This document shows positions 22,950 to 33,101 of a stretch of DNA of 64,000 bases, in pieces (positions within the stretch are counted from its first letter, which is position 1; the number at the start of each line of letters is the position of its first letter). Source of the stretch: Phallus indusiatus. Taxonomy: Eukaryota; Basidiomycota; Agaricomycetes; Phallales; Phallaceae. Below the pieces are notes generated by a model. That model was not told the DNA's origin. It searched no databases and saw only the letters and a program-made list of their open reading frames with translations. The translations under genes and the position numbers were made by a program. The DNA is taken from the NCBI GenBank assembly GCA_027605045.1, contig JAQFWX010000103.1:1-64000 (forward strand). Reading direction: 5' to 3'.

Positions 22950-25900
22950 TTATGCTGACAACATGCCAGGGTCGATTTCACCTGGAAACCCAGGTGCGCC
23001 AAATATCACGTCAAATATCTCTCTACCTTCATCTGGTAACGGACCGATTCGCTCTTTATCTTTCGTTTTCAACCTTCGAGCGCGTTCTTCGTCCCATATC
23101 TCATGTAACGCTTCAACAACGCTTTTAAGACCGAAAAGAAATCCCAAATCCGGCTGCTCCGGATGGTGTGGAGGAAAACGAGCATAAATAAGTCCAGAAA
23201 GCGGGTCGATATCAGCTTGATATCCTTGACCTGTGTTTCCTCTTGCTACGGGCGGTATCAGACTAGGCGTTTGAGGAGAAGGTGGCGGAGGCGGTGCAGG
23301 TAAGTAATCTCGTCCAGTCGTGGTATGCGCAAAATCGACGATACGAATATTGACTTCGCCTCGTTTTCGACGTCCAGGATTGGTGCATCTTGAACCAGCC
23401 GTGCTCGCAACCAGATAGTCCTCGCTATGTGCCCTCCGTAAAGAAGGGTGAGCAACAGGAGACGGCTTACCCGATTTGGTTAGCACCCTTTGAGCGTCCT
23501 GCTGCTGTCGTCGATGCCTCCGCAGATCTTGCCCTCCCTGGCGAAGTGTATAACGATCCAGAGACTCCCCACGTTTAGATCTCGATGACGGTGAATCCGA
23601 CTGGCATCTCGCATAGGCCGTTTGGACATCGTGATCGCCTTCGTAAATAAAAAGAAGGCTACACCCATAAAACCGATATCCCTTCAAGCGATAGATAATT
23701 CGAGCCAGCGCATAAAGCTTCTGAAGTAGGATCGGCACATGGTGAATAAGAAGTTGATTTCCATCGTAAAGGAATGACGCCAAAAAGTGTCGGAAACCTT
23801 CTTTTTGATTTCGCGACCAGTGTATTTGTTTTGCACGACGTAGGATTGGGTGGCATGGTTCCAAACCTAAAAAGAAAGCGCTTCCTATTCAATAACAAAG
23901 AAACACGAGAAGGGTGGCTTATATTTCAACTTCACCTGCATCCCACATATACGAACCCCTAATGATCTACTAGTCGTTCTATCACATTTTTTACGCTGAC
24001 TCTTTTTCTTAGCATACGTAGCGTCGACACCATACTGTCTAGTCCCCATTTTCAAATCTAGTACACAAGGATACTTTAATCGGCCGGTAAGATCTTCCAT
24101 GAGAATAAAGTGCTCCTGACGAGAAAAATCTTCAGTCTCGTGTGCAAGATGTGGGGCAAACGGAGGCGGAGGAACAGATTGAGACTGTAGCGGAATGTCG
24201 TACTGGGGACGGGTGTGGGAGTTGTGAAGAGATATTTCAGGATGTGAATGTGAATGAGGTAAGCTCGACGTCTGAAGATCCGAATAAGGATGAGGAGATG
24301 ATGACGCTGAACATCTAACATGATTCGAATTCAGTATTCGACCTTCCATTTCACAACAGCACATTCCAAGACTATCCGCTCGACGAGAACGCTCTCTCCG
24401 TCTTTCAGGCGAGCCAATTACTTCTTCACTTTGCACTCGTCTGAGCGTCCCTTCTTCTTCTCGCAGTCTAGCCAAACTACCGACTGATCCATCTCTCGCA
24501 TTCATTTCAGCTCCAACAACAACACGTCTCCTCGGTCGACCAACTCTGGGGCGCTGCTCTACGTCGGTTTCAAATTCAGCCGCGTTATTATATCCATGAC
24601 GATGCGTTCCACGATAACATGCTTTCTTCCTGAATCGCTTCAGAATCGTTTCGAAAACATGATCCTTCAGCCTGGTGTTTACCGTCGTAGAACCGGTACC
24701 TCCAAACGCACGCCAAGTAGAAGGTTGCAAAGATCTATTGTAAGCGACGGGTGTAGACGAACTGTGTATCAATGGAGGCGGAACGACGAGTGGTATGCCG
24801 CCTGCAGGCTGGGAAAATGGCTCCTGCGACAAAGGGGGGCGATGTACACGAAATGAATCGCGTAGCCTCGCGTCGTTCTGGATAGGGGCCTCTTTAACAG
24901 GGGATCCCGCAACAGGCGTAATTACGCCTTCGCTGGATAATGTACCAGAAGAAAGAGTGACATTCGCTCCGTCAGTGTCGCCACCTTTTCTTAAACTCGA
25001 CAGAGGCCCAATAGCTCGAGGAGTAGCTGGACCCGGGAAAAAGCCATATTCTCCAAACCGCTCACGGGCTCCGTCTCCTCCCAATTTGGGCGACGCAACT
25101 CGTCCTCGGAGCAGCCACTCAGGAATCATGTGCCAGTTTCGATCCAAGGCAACTTCAGGAAGCTCTGTGTCCGTGTCATTCCCGCCTTCAAGACCGTTAT
25201 AACCCTGTTTTCCCTCAGTGTCCTGGTGCAATTTACGAGAATTATACAAATCTCCCCATTCTCCTTTCTGATGATGATAAGAAGAGGATGAAGGAATATT
25301 ACGAGGTGCGCTATATTTTGCTGGTCGCATGTACCTTGAAGGCTGATCCGGTGGCGGTGTCGGTGGACCCTTGTTCGCTTGTGCAGGAGACGAATGGCGT
25401 ACTCGGCGATAATTAACTAGCATCACGCCTAGATAACGTGGGATAAAACCCAAAAGCGGTGGCGCCTCTCGTTCGACGGCTTCATAAAACAAATTTTCCC
25501 GTGATACAAGAGGCTAAATTTGACAAGGGAATGGATCAGGCTCTCTGTTTTACATAAAAACGAAAGGAAGAATTATAAATATACTTGCCTTGCATACAGC
25601 TCGCTTAGTGAACTTGTAAATGGCACTATGGCCACCGACTTGATTTCTGAATGGTTTTAACGGAACATGAGGTAGTTCCAAGTCTACCAAATCGCGCTCG
25701 TCGTCAGCATCATCTTCATATCTTTGAGCGTCAATTCTCGTTTGCTGCTGATGAAATGAAAAGTCTTTTGGAGGAGCCACGGAAGTAGACGCTGGAGACC
25801 GGGTGTGACGTACAGAAGTAAAACGCGTGTCGAGGTCCGGATCCGGATCCAAATCTGGACTCTCGGGACGTGGATAAGTGGTAGCGGTGCTATAGGTTGT

Positions 25901-26896
25901 AACCGACGCGGAATCATCCCACGTTTCATCGTCAGTGGTCCAAGGAGAATATGGCGTGACAGCTCGAGAAGGAACAGGTATGGGGACGGCGGGAGAGGAT
26001 GTTGTTGGACGATACTGCGATTGGGAATCGTATTTAATAACTGAATGAGGTAAATCTTGGCTGAATGGCGAATTAACAGGGGTAACACGTGAACGTGAGG
26101 ATCTGGAGGTTGAAGTGAATGGAAGTTGAGGCTGAGGAGACTTGTAACTGTTTGTATGCCGTCTATCCAGGACAGTGACGGTCGTGGAAAGAGTCAAGGA
26201 CGGCGAGGTCGGAAGCGGTGGCGAAGGTGGTGAAGGAATTTCAATCCGCTGACCCTTGTCTGTAACGACCTCCCATTGGCGGTCCTCTGAGTAATTCCTT
26301 TCGCGTTCTCTGGTTCTTCCACGATCCTTCTTAGGATAAGACGAGTTAGGCTGGTGATGCTGGCGCTGCAACAGCGATGCAGAATCGGGAAAGACGCTGA
26401 CAGAATCTGGGGGCTTGTGGGGGTCGACTTTCCAATCCAAGAGATCAGATAACACCTCTGGAGAATGACTTTTTGTGCGTTCTAGTCTGATCTGGGAGTT
26501 TCTAGGCTCGTTGCGTGTGCGTGCACGCTCGAGAGCAAGAGAACTCTTACTGTGGTGCTGTGTCTCCCTGAGTTTGTCCCTGTCCCAGTCTCTTTCTCTC
26601 TGACTCTCCTTCTGTTGTTGCTCTGCCTTGCGCACGTCGCGCTCTGACCACTCCAGACGACCGATGACCGACTGTGCTTCTCTGGTGCGGTCCGTGGACG
26701 GGTGGGGGTGGGAGAGAAGAGGATGGTCGCTGCTTTCATGGCCAGACTCTTTGAAGAGCTGCAGAGAAGCAGCTACTTTGCGCCCTATTGCTGGGGAAGA
26801 AGAGGGCGGTGGTGACGGAAGATGCAAGTCATTAAAAGAAGACGTTGAAGACGTTGGCGAGAGTGGTAGAGGCGAGAAAGGCCCTGCGGTGGACAT
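22950..26896 (-). CDS. KCS1: Inositol hexakisphosphate kinase (KCS1 type)
   Basis: The enzyme makes inositol pyrophosphates (5-InsP7), which signal phosphate and energy state. The start at 26894-26896 (MSTAGPFSPLPLSPTSS) opens a long disordered N-terminal region of over 400 residues rich in Ser, Pro, Arg and His. The kinase begins at VGGHSAIYKFTKRAVCK and continues after an intron with NLFYEAVEREAPPLLGFIPRY. A second disordered insert of roughly 350 residues follows. The inositol-polyphosphate kinase signature is PCVLDLKMGTRQYG (PxxxDxKxG). The C-terminal lobe carries VNIRIVDFAHTTTG, the metal-binding Asp block, then FLFGLKSVVEALHEIWDEER. The C-terminus adds about 40 residues ending IDPGMLSA. 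The signature sequences are intact. Insertions in the N-lobe are usual for fungal KCS1. Confidence 0.95.
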
Positions 26897-28297
26897 GGAA
26901 AGGTTTTGAAAAAGTGATGACTAATATAATGGAAGGGTCCTGCGTCATATCACGCTTTCCCACGGTGTTCCCGAACCCGTGTCACGAACGTGCTCAATCC
27001 TGCCCTCCGGATCAAAATTGCCCATTGAAACTGATCTCTGTGTGATCTCAATTGACAAGCTCTCGATATGTACAAGACGTGCGCATCCGGAGATAACCAA
27101 CGAGATGGTGTCTAATCTTGTCCTAATCCCCTCTGGCTGCGGTGTTGCCAGGGATCTTCCGAGAGAAACACGGGAAAAGACCTGCGCAAAAGCATTGGAT
27201 TATTTACTCGAGACATCTGGTACGATATCTAATATAATTTGCAGTGGCTGTCATATCTATCTTTTTTCAAATTCTGATCGGCGTCTTCGCTTTAGAATTC
27301 ATGCTCACGCTTTGGACATTTTCCTCTGACACCCGGGATTCGGTCAGAGTCGAGCCAGGTCAAGATAAGTTATCGCATTTAGGTAAATCACAGTTTGGCA
27401 TTGAGGAAATGAAATTATATTACCACAGGTTTCATGTAATTCTGGTCAGGTGCGAACGTGGCACATGACATAACGTATTGAAGGGGATTAGTGAACCCCC
27501 GCTGGTCACCTAGGCAGTGATGAATCCAAATTGAAAATGACATCTGTGCTCATCAAACAGTGGCTGAATTGCACGACACACGTTCAAAATTTCATACGCA
27601 ACGAACGGCGCATTCAACGCCCGTTGCTTCGATTATAAGCAACCAATCTCAAATAGACTGCCAAACGGCTGCTGCCATGATCAGCGCTTTGGGAAAAAAA
27701 CGTTGCACTTTTTTCTTTGGATGCCTTTCGATGAATGTTCGTCCCGGAAAGGGGAAGTCAGTTTCTATACGTCGTTATGCATCTTTCCTTCACGAACGTT
27801 CGTAAAATGGTGCGCCCGGGTGACGTCGGATTCCTTGTGGTCTGAAATTCAAGCTTGGATTCGGCGTGGGTGCCTTCAAGGAAGCAAAGAATCGGGAATA
27901 AAGCTACTTGCGCAAGCTTCTTTTTTTCATTATTTTTCATTCTTTCAATCGAAGCTGTACATTCACAAACAATTTAATAGGCCAAGTGTCTTGAAGCAAC
28001 CCTTTGTCCTTCTTTGTCAGGTCACTTGAGCTGTTGAACGTTGATTGTTCAAATGACCGCGCACATATGCAACCTTATATATCTAAAGCAGAAACAGAAA
28101 CAAATAAATGATGCTAAATCAAGTGGTGATGGTGTCTATCGCGACGGTCATCTTACAAAAAAATTCTTTCCGGTATCCTAGGTATGTTTGTTTTCCATAG
28201 CCGTCCCCTTTATTTTTATTACAATCCCATTTATGTCTTTGAACTTCCAATAAAAGAAACACAGGGTTGCTTGACACACTGCACCCCGGTTATCAAT
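26897..28297. other. Long gene-poor interval upstream of KCS1
   Basis: This 1.4 kb interval has only short open frames without motifs and with stops in all frames. A T-rich tract lies around 27918-27950. It must contain the KCS1 promoter. I see no transposon ends or RNA gene. Confidence 0.4.
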
Positions 28298-28827
28298 TTA
28301 AAATATTAGCTGAACCTCGAGAATATTCCGCTCCGCAGGATTAACGCAATCGCAAATCTTGAGCTCCAGTCCTGCAGTCATTCGGCTTTCATCGTAATCC
28401 ATAACAGTTGAATTATCAGTTTGTATCTCCTCCGTCTTAACAAGCCTCCCTCGGGAATCGACGAGCGGAAGGACGTAGCTCATAACCTAAAGGGCTGCGA
28501 GAGCCATTGTTAAGACACCATTGTCATCATCGCGCACAAGTCGCACCTACCTCGTCATCTCCGAGTTATGGACTCCGGTGAACTAAAAAGTATAAAGAGT
28601 GTGCGCAAGTTCTTCCTTTTTACGGCCAGCAGGGGAGACCAGACCGACCGTTCCGCATACCTTAATCCAAATGCGTTAACCTTTACACCGGATCCGGACC
28701 ACATCGTACAGCAACCAAGTCCCCGTGTATTAAGATCGGCCATGTCCGATTCCAGGACGATCAGAATACCATTGCCCGTGTGCAGGGGCGAAAAGCCCAG
28801 CACATACTGGAGTGGTTTAAGACGCAT
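28298..28827 (-). CDS. Doubtful small two-exon gene, or relic of one
   Basis: Two open segments on the minus strand look protein-like: MRLKPLQYVLGFSPLHTGNG at 28827 and, nearer the 3' side, VMSYVLPLVDSRGRLVKTEE to the stop at 28298. They can be joined in frame by a donor after GGTGTAAAG (GTTAAC) and an acceptor CCCTTTAG at about 28490, removing about 180 bases. The more obvious donor (AAG|GTATGC) leads to a premature stop. The product would be about 110 residues. I do not recognise it. The lack of a clean gene model and the gene-poor surroundings suggest a decayed gene fragment as much as a live gene. A plus-strand open frame also overlaps (28568-28846). Confidence 0.3.
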
Positions 28828-30151
28828 GTTCCGTTCCAGTCCGTAGAAAGTATAGCCTTACTTAGCACAGCTCAATGTCAGAGCCTATCCCTCTTGTTTT
28901 GGGTTTAGTCTGGCAATTCTTGGATCAGATATCGATTTTGGGCTTTGAATGAGTGTCTCTAAACCGCGGAATAGTATCACCTGGTTTAAGGGGGCTGTGC
29001 AAGGGGATACACTTCCAAACAAGGGCCGAAGATCAGAAGACTTCAAGGTGTTTGCATCTTAGATGATAGATCATTCGGAGTGAATACACTACAGGAACCA
29101 AACTGGGTCAATGGGAAGACGTGTGCAGCTTGAGCTTTTTATAGCAGATTCTTCAACAAAAGATTGAGTTTATCGATATTGAGTCGGTTTAAGCGATGTA
29201 TCGTACGACGATATCTTGTTTTTCACATCTTGACCTCGAGGTCTGGCCTTCATATACATAGAAGTGCCTTTGAAATTAAGTGAGGTCTAGACGAAAACCC
29301 AACGACATCTCACCAGATATGAATCTCAAAATTGACAATATCTTCTTGGTCAGAGATTTGCTTCCTAATCGTGTGACGGGAATGACCTCGACAACTGCCG
29401 TCCTAAATCTATCGGAAAGTTAGGAATCTAACGCGCTTTCCGTCCTGTACGTAAGGTCGGAAACTCGTGGTTCTTATCAGTTCTATTCCCTCCTTTATAT
29501 AGATGGTCGTGTGATTTCTCTCACACAAAGCACCTGGGGACTGCATGCTCTGTAATAACGGCGACGGAAAAGTGAGCCCCGTCTTCAAGCAAAAAGAAAT
29601 ATCCGAAAGAAGAGCGATTGTCAGAGGCTTTTATTAGCTTATGATGAGAATATACACTGCAGTTTCAAAGCCGTTCATTCATCTTGAGTGATATACTTGT
29701 GTCGGATATCTTTCCATTGTTTCTATAGGCCGTGTCAGTGGAAGAGGGAGACAGCACAAGGACAACAACGTACACCACGGTTCCACCTATCCCAGAATGA
29801 ATTGATGCCAATGTCGAGTCCTACACCCACAGCGTATGCACCTGCGAAAATACTCGCAACGTATATACCTGATTATCGAGTAATCCGTCACAAACCGTCC
29901 CGTCTAGGTAGAGAAAGGTTAAAAGGAAGAAGCGTACTGTTTCTCTTGACAAAAGTGTTGTAAAATTTCGTCGATAGCTAAAAGAAACAAATAAATAATT
30001 AATGTCCTCCCGAAAACTAGATAATAACGCGAAAAGACTAACCGACATGGAGATGGAGAGGGCGAGATGGAAACTTTTTTTTGGCTTGAGCTTGACGCCG
30101 GTAATGGTAACGAGCCTAATTCGGATTCCGTTCCCCCCGCCTCGAACTTCA
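28828..30151. other. Gene-poor interval upstream of mitochondrial uS11
   Basis: About 1.3 kb has no supported gene. A TATATAGATGG string occurs near 29498-29508 and could be a core promoter element, but the ATG that follows opens nothing long. The promoter of the uS11 gene should lie at the right end. Confidence 0.35.
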
Positions 30152-30781
30152 ATGCTGCGACGATTTCGTCTTCCATCTTCATCGCTTTTCACTCGACACT
30201 CACAGCAGCGTGTTCGGACATTAGCTTCTAGTGTGCCCCCCATTCGAGATGCGACGGTGGACAATCTCGCTTCTATCCTAGGTTCGGAGGCCATAGAACA
30301 AACACAGAACGACATTCCTGCTACACCTCCTACTTCAAGAGCATACCCACAACCACAACCACCCAAGCCTTCAAGTGCACATTCGCTTCCGTCGTCTTCG
30401 TTATCATCATCAAATGCATTTCAGCTCTATGTCAAAGCATCACCAAACAACACCATAATTACTTTCTCTACTCCAACTGGTAGAGTGCTCTCAGTCATCT
30501 CAGCGGGCATGTGTGGGTTCAAAAAAGTTCAGCGGTCTTCATACGAAGCAGGCTATCGTTGTGCCGTTCGTGTATTCGAAAAAATCGCCGAGGTTGGGGA
30601 GGACAACATCGGCATGACACTGCATGTGCATTTCAAAGGGTTCGGTCAAGGACGCGAAGCGGTCTATCGTGCTTTAACAACTTCTGAAGGAGACGCTATT
30701 CGAGATATGGTGAAATGCCTCAGCGATCGCACACCCATCAAAATCGGCGGCACAAAAGCGAAAAAGACGAGAAGATTATAG
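30152..30781 (+). CDS. MRPS18: Mitochondrial ribosomal protein uS11m
   Basis: This is a small-subunit protein of the mitochondrial ribosome; the yeast uS11m protein is called Mrps18. It is a single-exon gene of 209 residues. The ATG at 30152 (MLRRFRLPSSSLFTRHSQQR) starts an Arg/Ser-rich presequence typical of mitochondrial import. A Pro/Ser-rich linker follows. The uS11 fold occupies the C-terminal 120 residues: ASPNNTIITFSTPTGRVLSV, then SAGMCGFKKVQRSSYEAGYR, then LHVHFKGFGQGREAVYRAL, ending IKIGGTKAKKTRRL. The basic C-terminus is the conserved rRNA-binding tail. An in-frame ATG at 30002 would add 50 residues. I prefer 30152 because it directly starts the presequence. Confidence 0.92.
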   Translation: MLRRFRLPSSSLFTRHSQQRVRTLASSVPPIRDATVDNLASILGSEAIEQTQNDIPATPPTSRAYPQPQPPKPSSAHSLPSSSLSSSNAFQLYVKASPNNTIITFSTPTGRVLSVISAGMCGFKKVQRSSYEAGYRCAVRVFEKIAEVGEDNIGMTLHVHFKGFGQGREAVYRALTTSEGDAIRDMVKCLSDRTPIKIGGTKAKKTRRL

Positions 30782-30943
30782 GCGTATTCTACCAACAACA
30801 ATAACAACAAAAGTAATACACGAAAGCGATAGGAGAGCGTTGCCTAAGATATAGTTATTCTACTGAACTTGTAATAATATCTCAAACCAAAAACAGAAAA
30901 GAATTAGTATCAATACAGCAGCAGCTTTTCATTATAATACGTC

Positions 30944-32928
30944 TCATGTTCCAAGGATATCAATATCCCCATCTACCTCTTCGGTATCTAGCTTTACACG
31001 TTTTGCCGGTGGTTCCTCCGTAACATCCTCGTCCTCTCGTTTAATCACCCTGTTGGCTGTAACTTCAACACCATCTACGGTCGCTATCGTCGTCGATGAC
31101 GTTGAATCAGCCACCGTCCCTTCAGTAACTTTCCCTGCCGGAAGTCCGCCTCGCCCTCTCCCTCTCCCTCCCACTCCGCCTCTAGCTTTCGCTTTCCCTC
31201 TACCCCGTCCTCGGCTCGCACCTTCAGGTCTCATCTTAGCCTTCAAAAACCGCGCCACATCTCCTTGCAAAGTCTCCAACGCTTTCTGCGTCCCCATCTG
31301 TTCAAGCTCCGTCAACCGTTCGGGCGTAAGATGTGAAAAAACAGTCGGATTCAATATCAGCGTTCCTTCATGAACGACCATTGGAGGACTCGTGAGAATT
31401 GCAGCTGCAGGAGACGATGCTAATGCAGCCGCAGCGGACGAAGAATCATAAGATTCGGGTAGCGGTGCCACAATGATAGGCAATGCCACGTTTGGTTGTC
31501 CTTGTGATTCTGCAGGTTTCGAGGGTGTAGATGAGACCAGGGTTGAGGATGGTGGTCGAGCAGATGAGTTTGACTGGGACTGAACCGTCGACTTCGGCGC
31601 CTCTGTCTTAACAGTGGTAGACGACGCTTGTATTGCGATCGCTGTAGACTGCGACTCCGTCTTCACCATTGGAGACAGCTGTAATGTGACAGGTGGTTGT
31701 CCAGTTGTTTCAGAAGACACAACAGCATTCCCATTCGTTGTCGCCTTGGTCTTGAACAGTTTCAAAGGCTCTGTGGTAAAGGCGGGCTTAGAAGATTGCT
31801 GTGTTTTGCTGATAGTCGCAGGAGACGGCTGAGCACTAGTCGCCAACGAATTCTTCTGACGATCTAGTTCGGCTTGTCGTGCTTTGGCATCTTGTTCTTT
31901 GAGAGCAGTTTCTGATGCAGGGTCAATTCCCCATAGAAAACCCTTTATACGTTCGTCAGATGACTTGGCCACGTTCTGAAAGGCGCGATTGGATGAAAGA
32001 TTATGTCTTATAGAATTCTGAAAATTCGATTTGAAAAAGTCTTGTTTCAAAAAATACAATTCATCATTGCGTAAATACATGAATAGGACCTACCTCCCAA
32101 GGACCACCGATGTTTAACTTGTACCACTCGTAATTATCTATCATCCATTGTATAACATCTTGAAGGGTAGCTCTCCCACCAAGCGCCGTGATAGCTCTGT
32201 AGCACATGACAGTATACGTAGCTAAAGGTTTCGGTGGCATCTTGTCCGGTGGCACTTTGGGTGGCTGAGGAACGGACCGTTTGCGTTTCCTAGATGCATT
32301 GACTTTGGGAGCAGCGGGTTTGCCATTAGTGTTTCCAATCCCTTGTGGCTTTGGAGTCGGATTAGGAGATGGTGGATGGGAGGATGCAGAAGAAAGTGAA
32401 GTGATATCTACCGAAGGAGATCGACCTCGATTCGTCGAAGGTGGTGGGCTTGCCGATATTGTCTCGGGTTCCGGAGGTGGTGGTAATATAAAATGAAACG
32501 TTCTTGTTGCAATCTGGATTTGAGATCTGGAAGAAATAAGTTTTTTGTTTTGTTTGAGAGCATGTTTTTTTTCTTTGAGTCTACCTTTGACTTAGAGGTA
32601 CTTTACTCCCACAGCCGGCCCAGATCCCGTCAACCCAGGCGCCGTTCCGCCCTAGAACCACAAGAACAAACCGCTCTTCCTCCTCCTCATACTCAATTCG
32701 AGCGTGCAGTCTGGAGACACTCTTCAAAGGACCGAGATCGACGTCAACATCGGAAGAAGTCGAGGAAGAAGTGGCAGAAGGATTAGGTCGCCGTCCAATG
32801 GTAACCGTCAATGTCTGAAGGTAGTATGTGAAATTCGGAAAAGCCAAGGAATAATATGCTGATATCTTCTCAGTTTCATTGCTCTCGACGGGAGGTGGTG
32901 CTGACGTCGAGGCTGCAGGTGAACGCAT
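30944..32928 (-). CDS. FHL1: FHA plus forkhead transcription factor, FHL1 type
   Basis: In yeast, Fhl1 binds ribosomal-protein gene promoters and recruits the activator Ifh1. The start at 32926-32928 (MRSPAASTSAPPPVES) leads into an FHA domain: LTVTIGRRPNP, DVDLGPLKSVSRLHARIEY, FVLVVLGRNGAWVDGIW and, after an intron, IQIATRTFHFILPP. A Pro/Ser linker and KRKR cluster precede the forkhead domain: PPKPLATYTVMCYRAI, then IQWMIDNYEWYKLNIGGPWE. This is joined across an intron (GTAGGT...TTTCAG) to NSIRHNLSSNRAFQNVAK, the recognition helix, and IKGFLWGIDP. The FHA-before-forkhead order, together with the FHA wording, favours FHL1 over FKH1/2. The C-terminal half is Ser/Thr/Gln-rich, with a Gly/Arg-rich patch (ASRGRGRGKAKARGGVGGRG) and an acidic end. 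Confidence 0.9.
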
Positions 32929-33101
32929 AAAACAGTGTGTTGGCCGTGTCTGACAGAGTCATTGCTCCCCTTCAGGAGACGCGTTAGACGCCTTATGTAA
33001 GATGCGCGTTCATCTGAGATTATCAGATATGAGACTACTACCACACAAAGTCCAAAGACAAACAATCGGAAAAAAGAAGTTCATAATGTATTTAGGTTAT
33101 G

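Noticed and set aside
29821..30366. 181-codon minus-strand frame overlapping the mitochondrial uS11 gene
   Set aside because: It is antisense to a well-supported uS11m gene and shows only low-complexity reading of the reverse strand.
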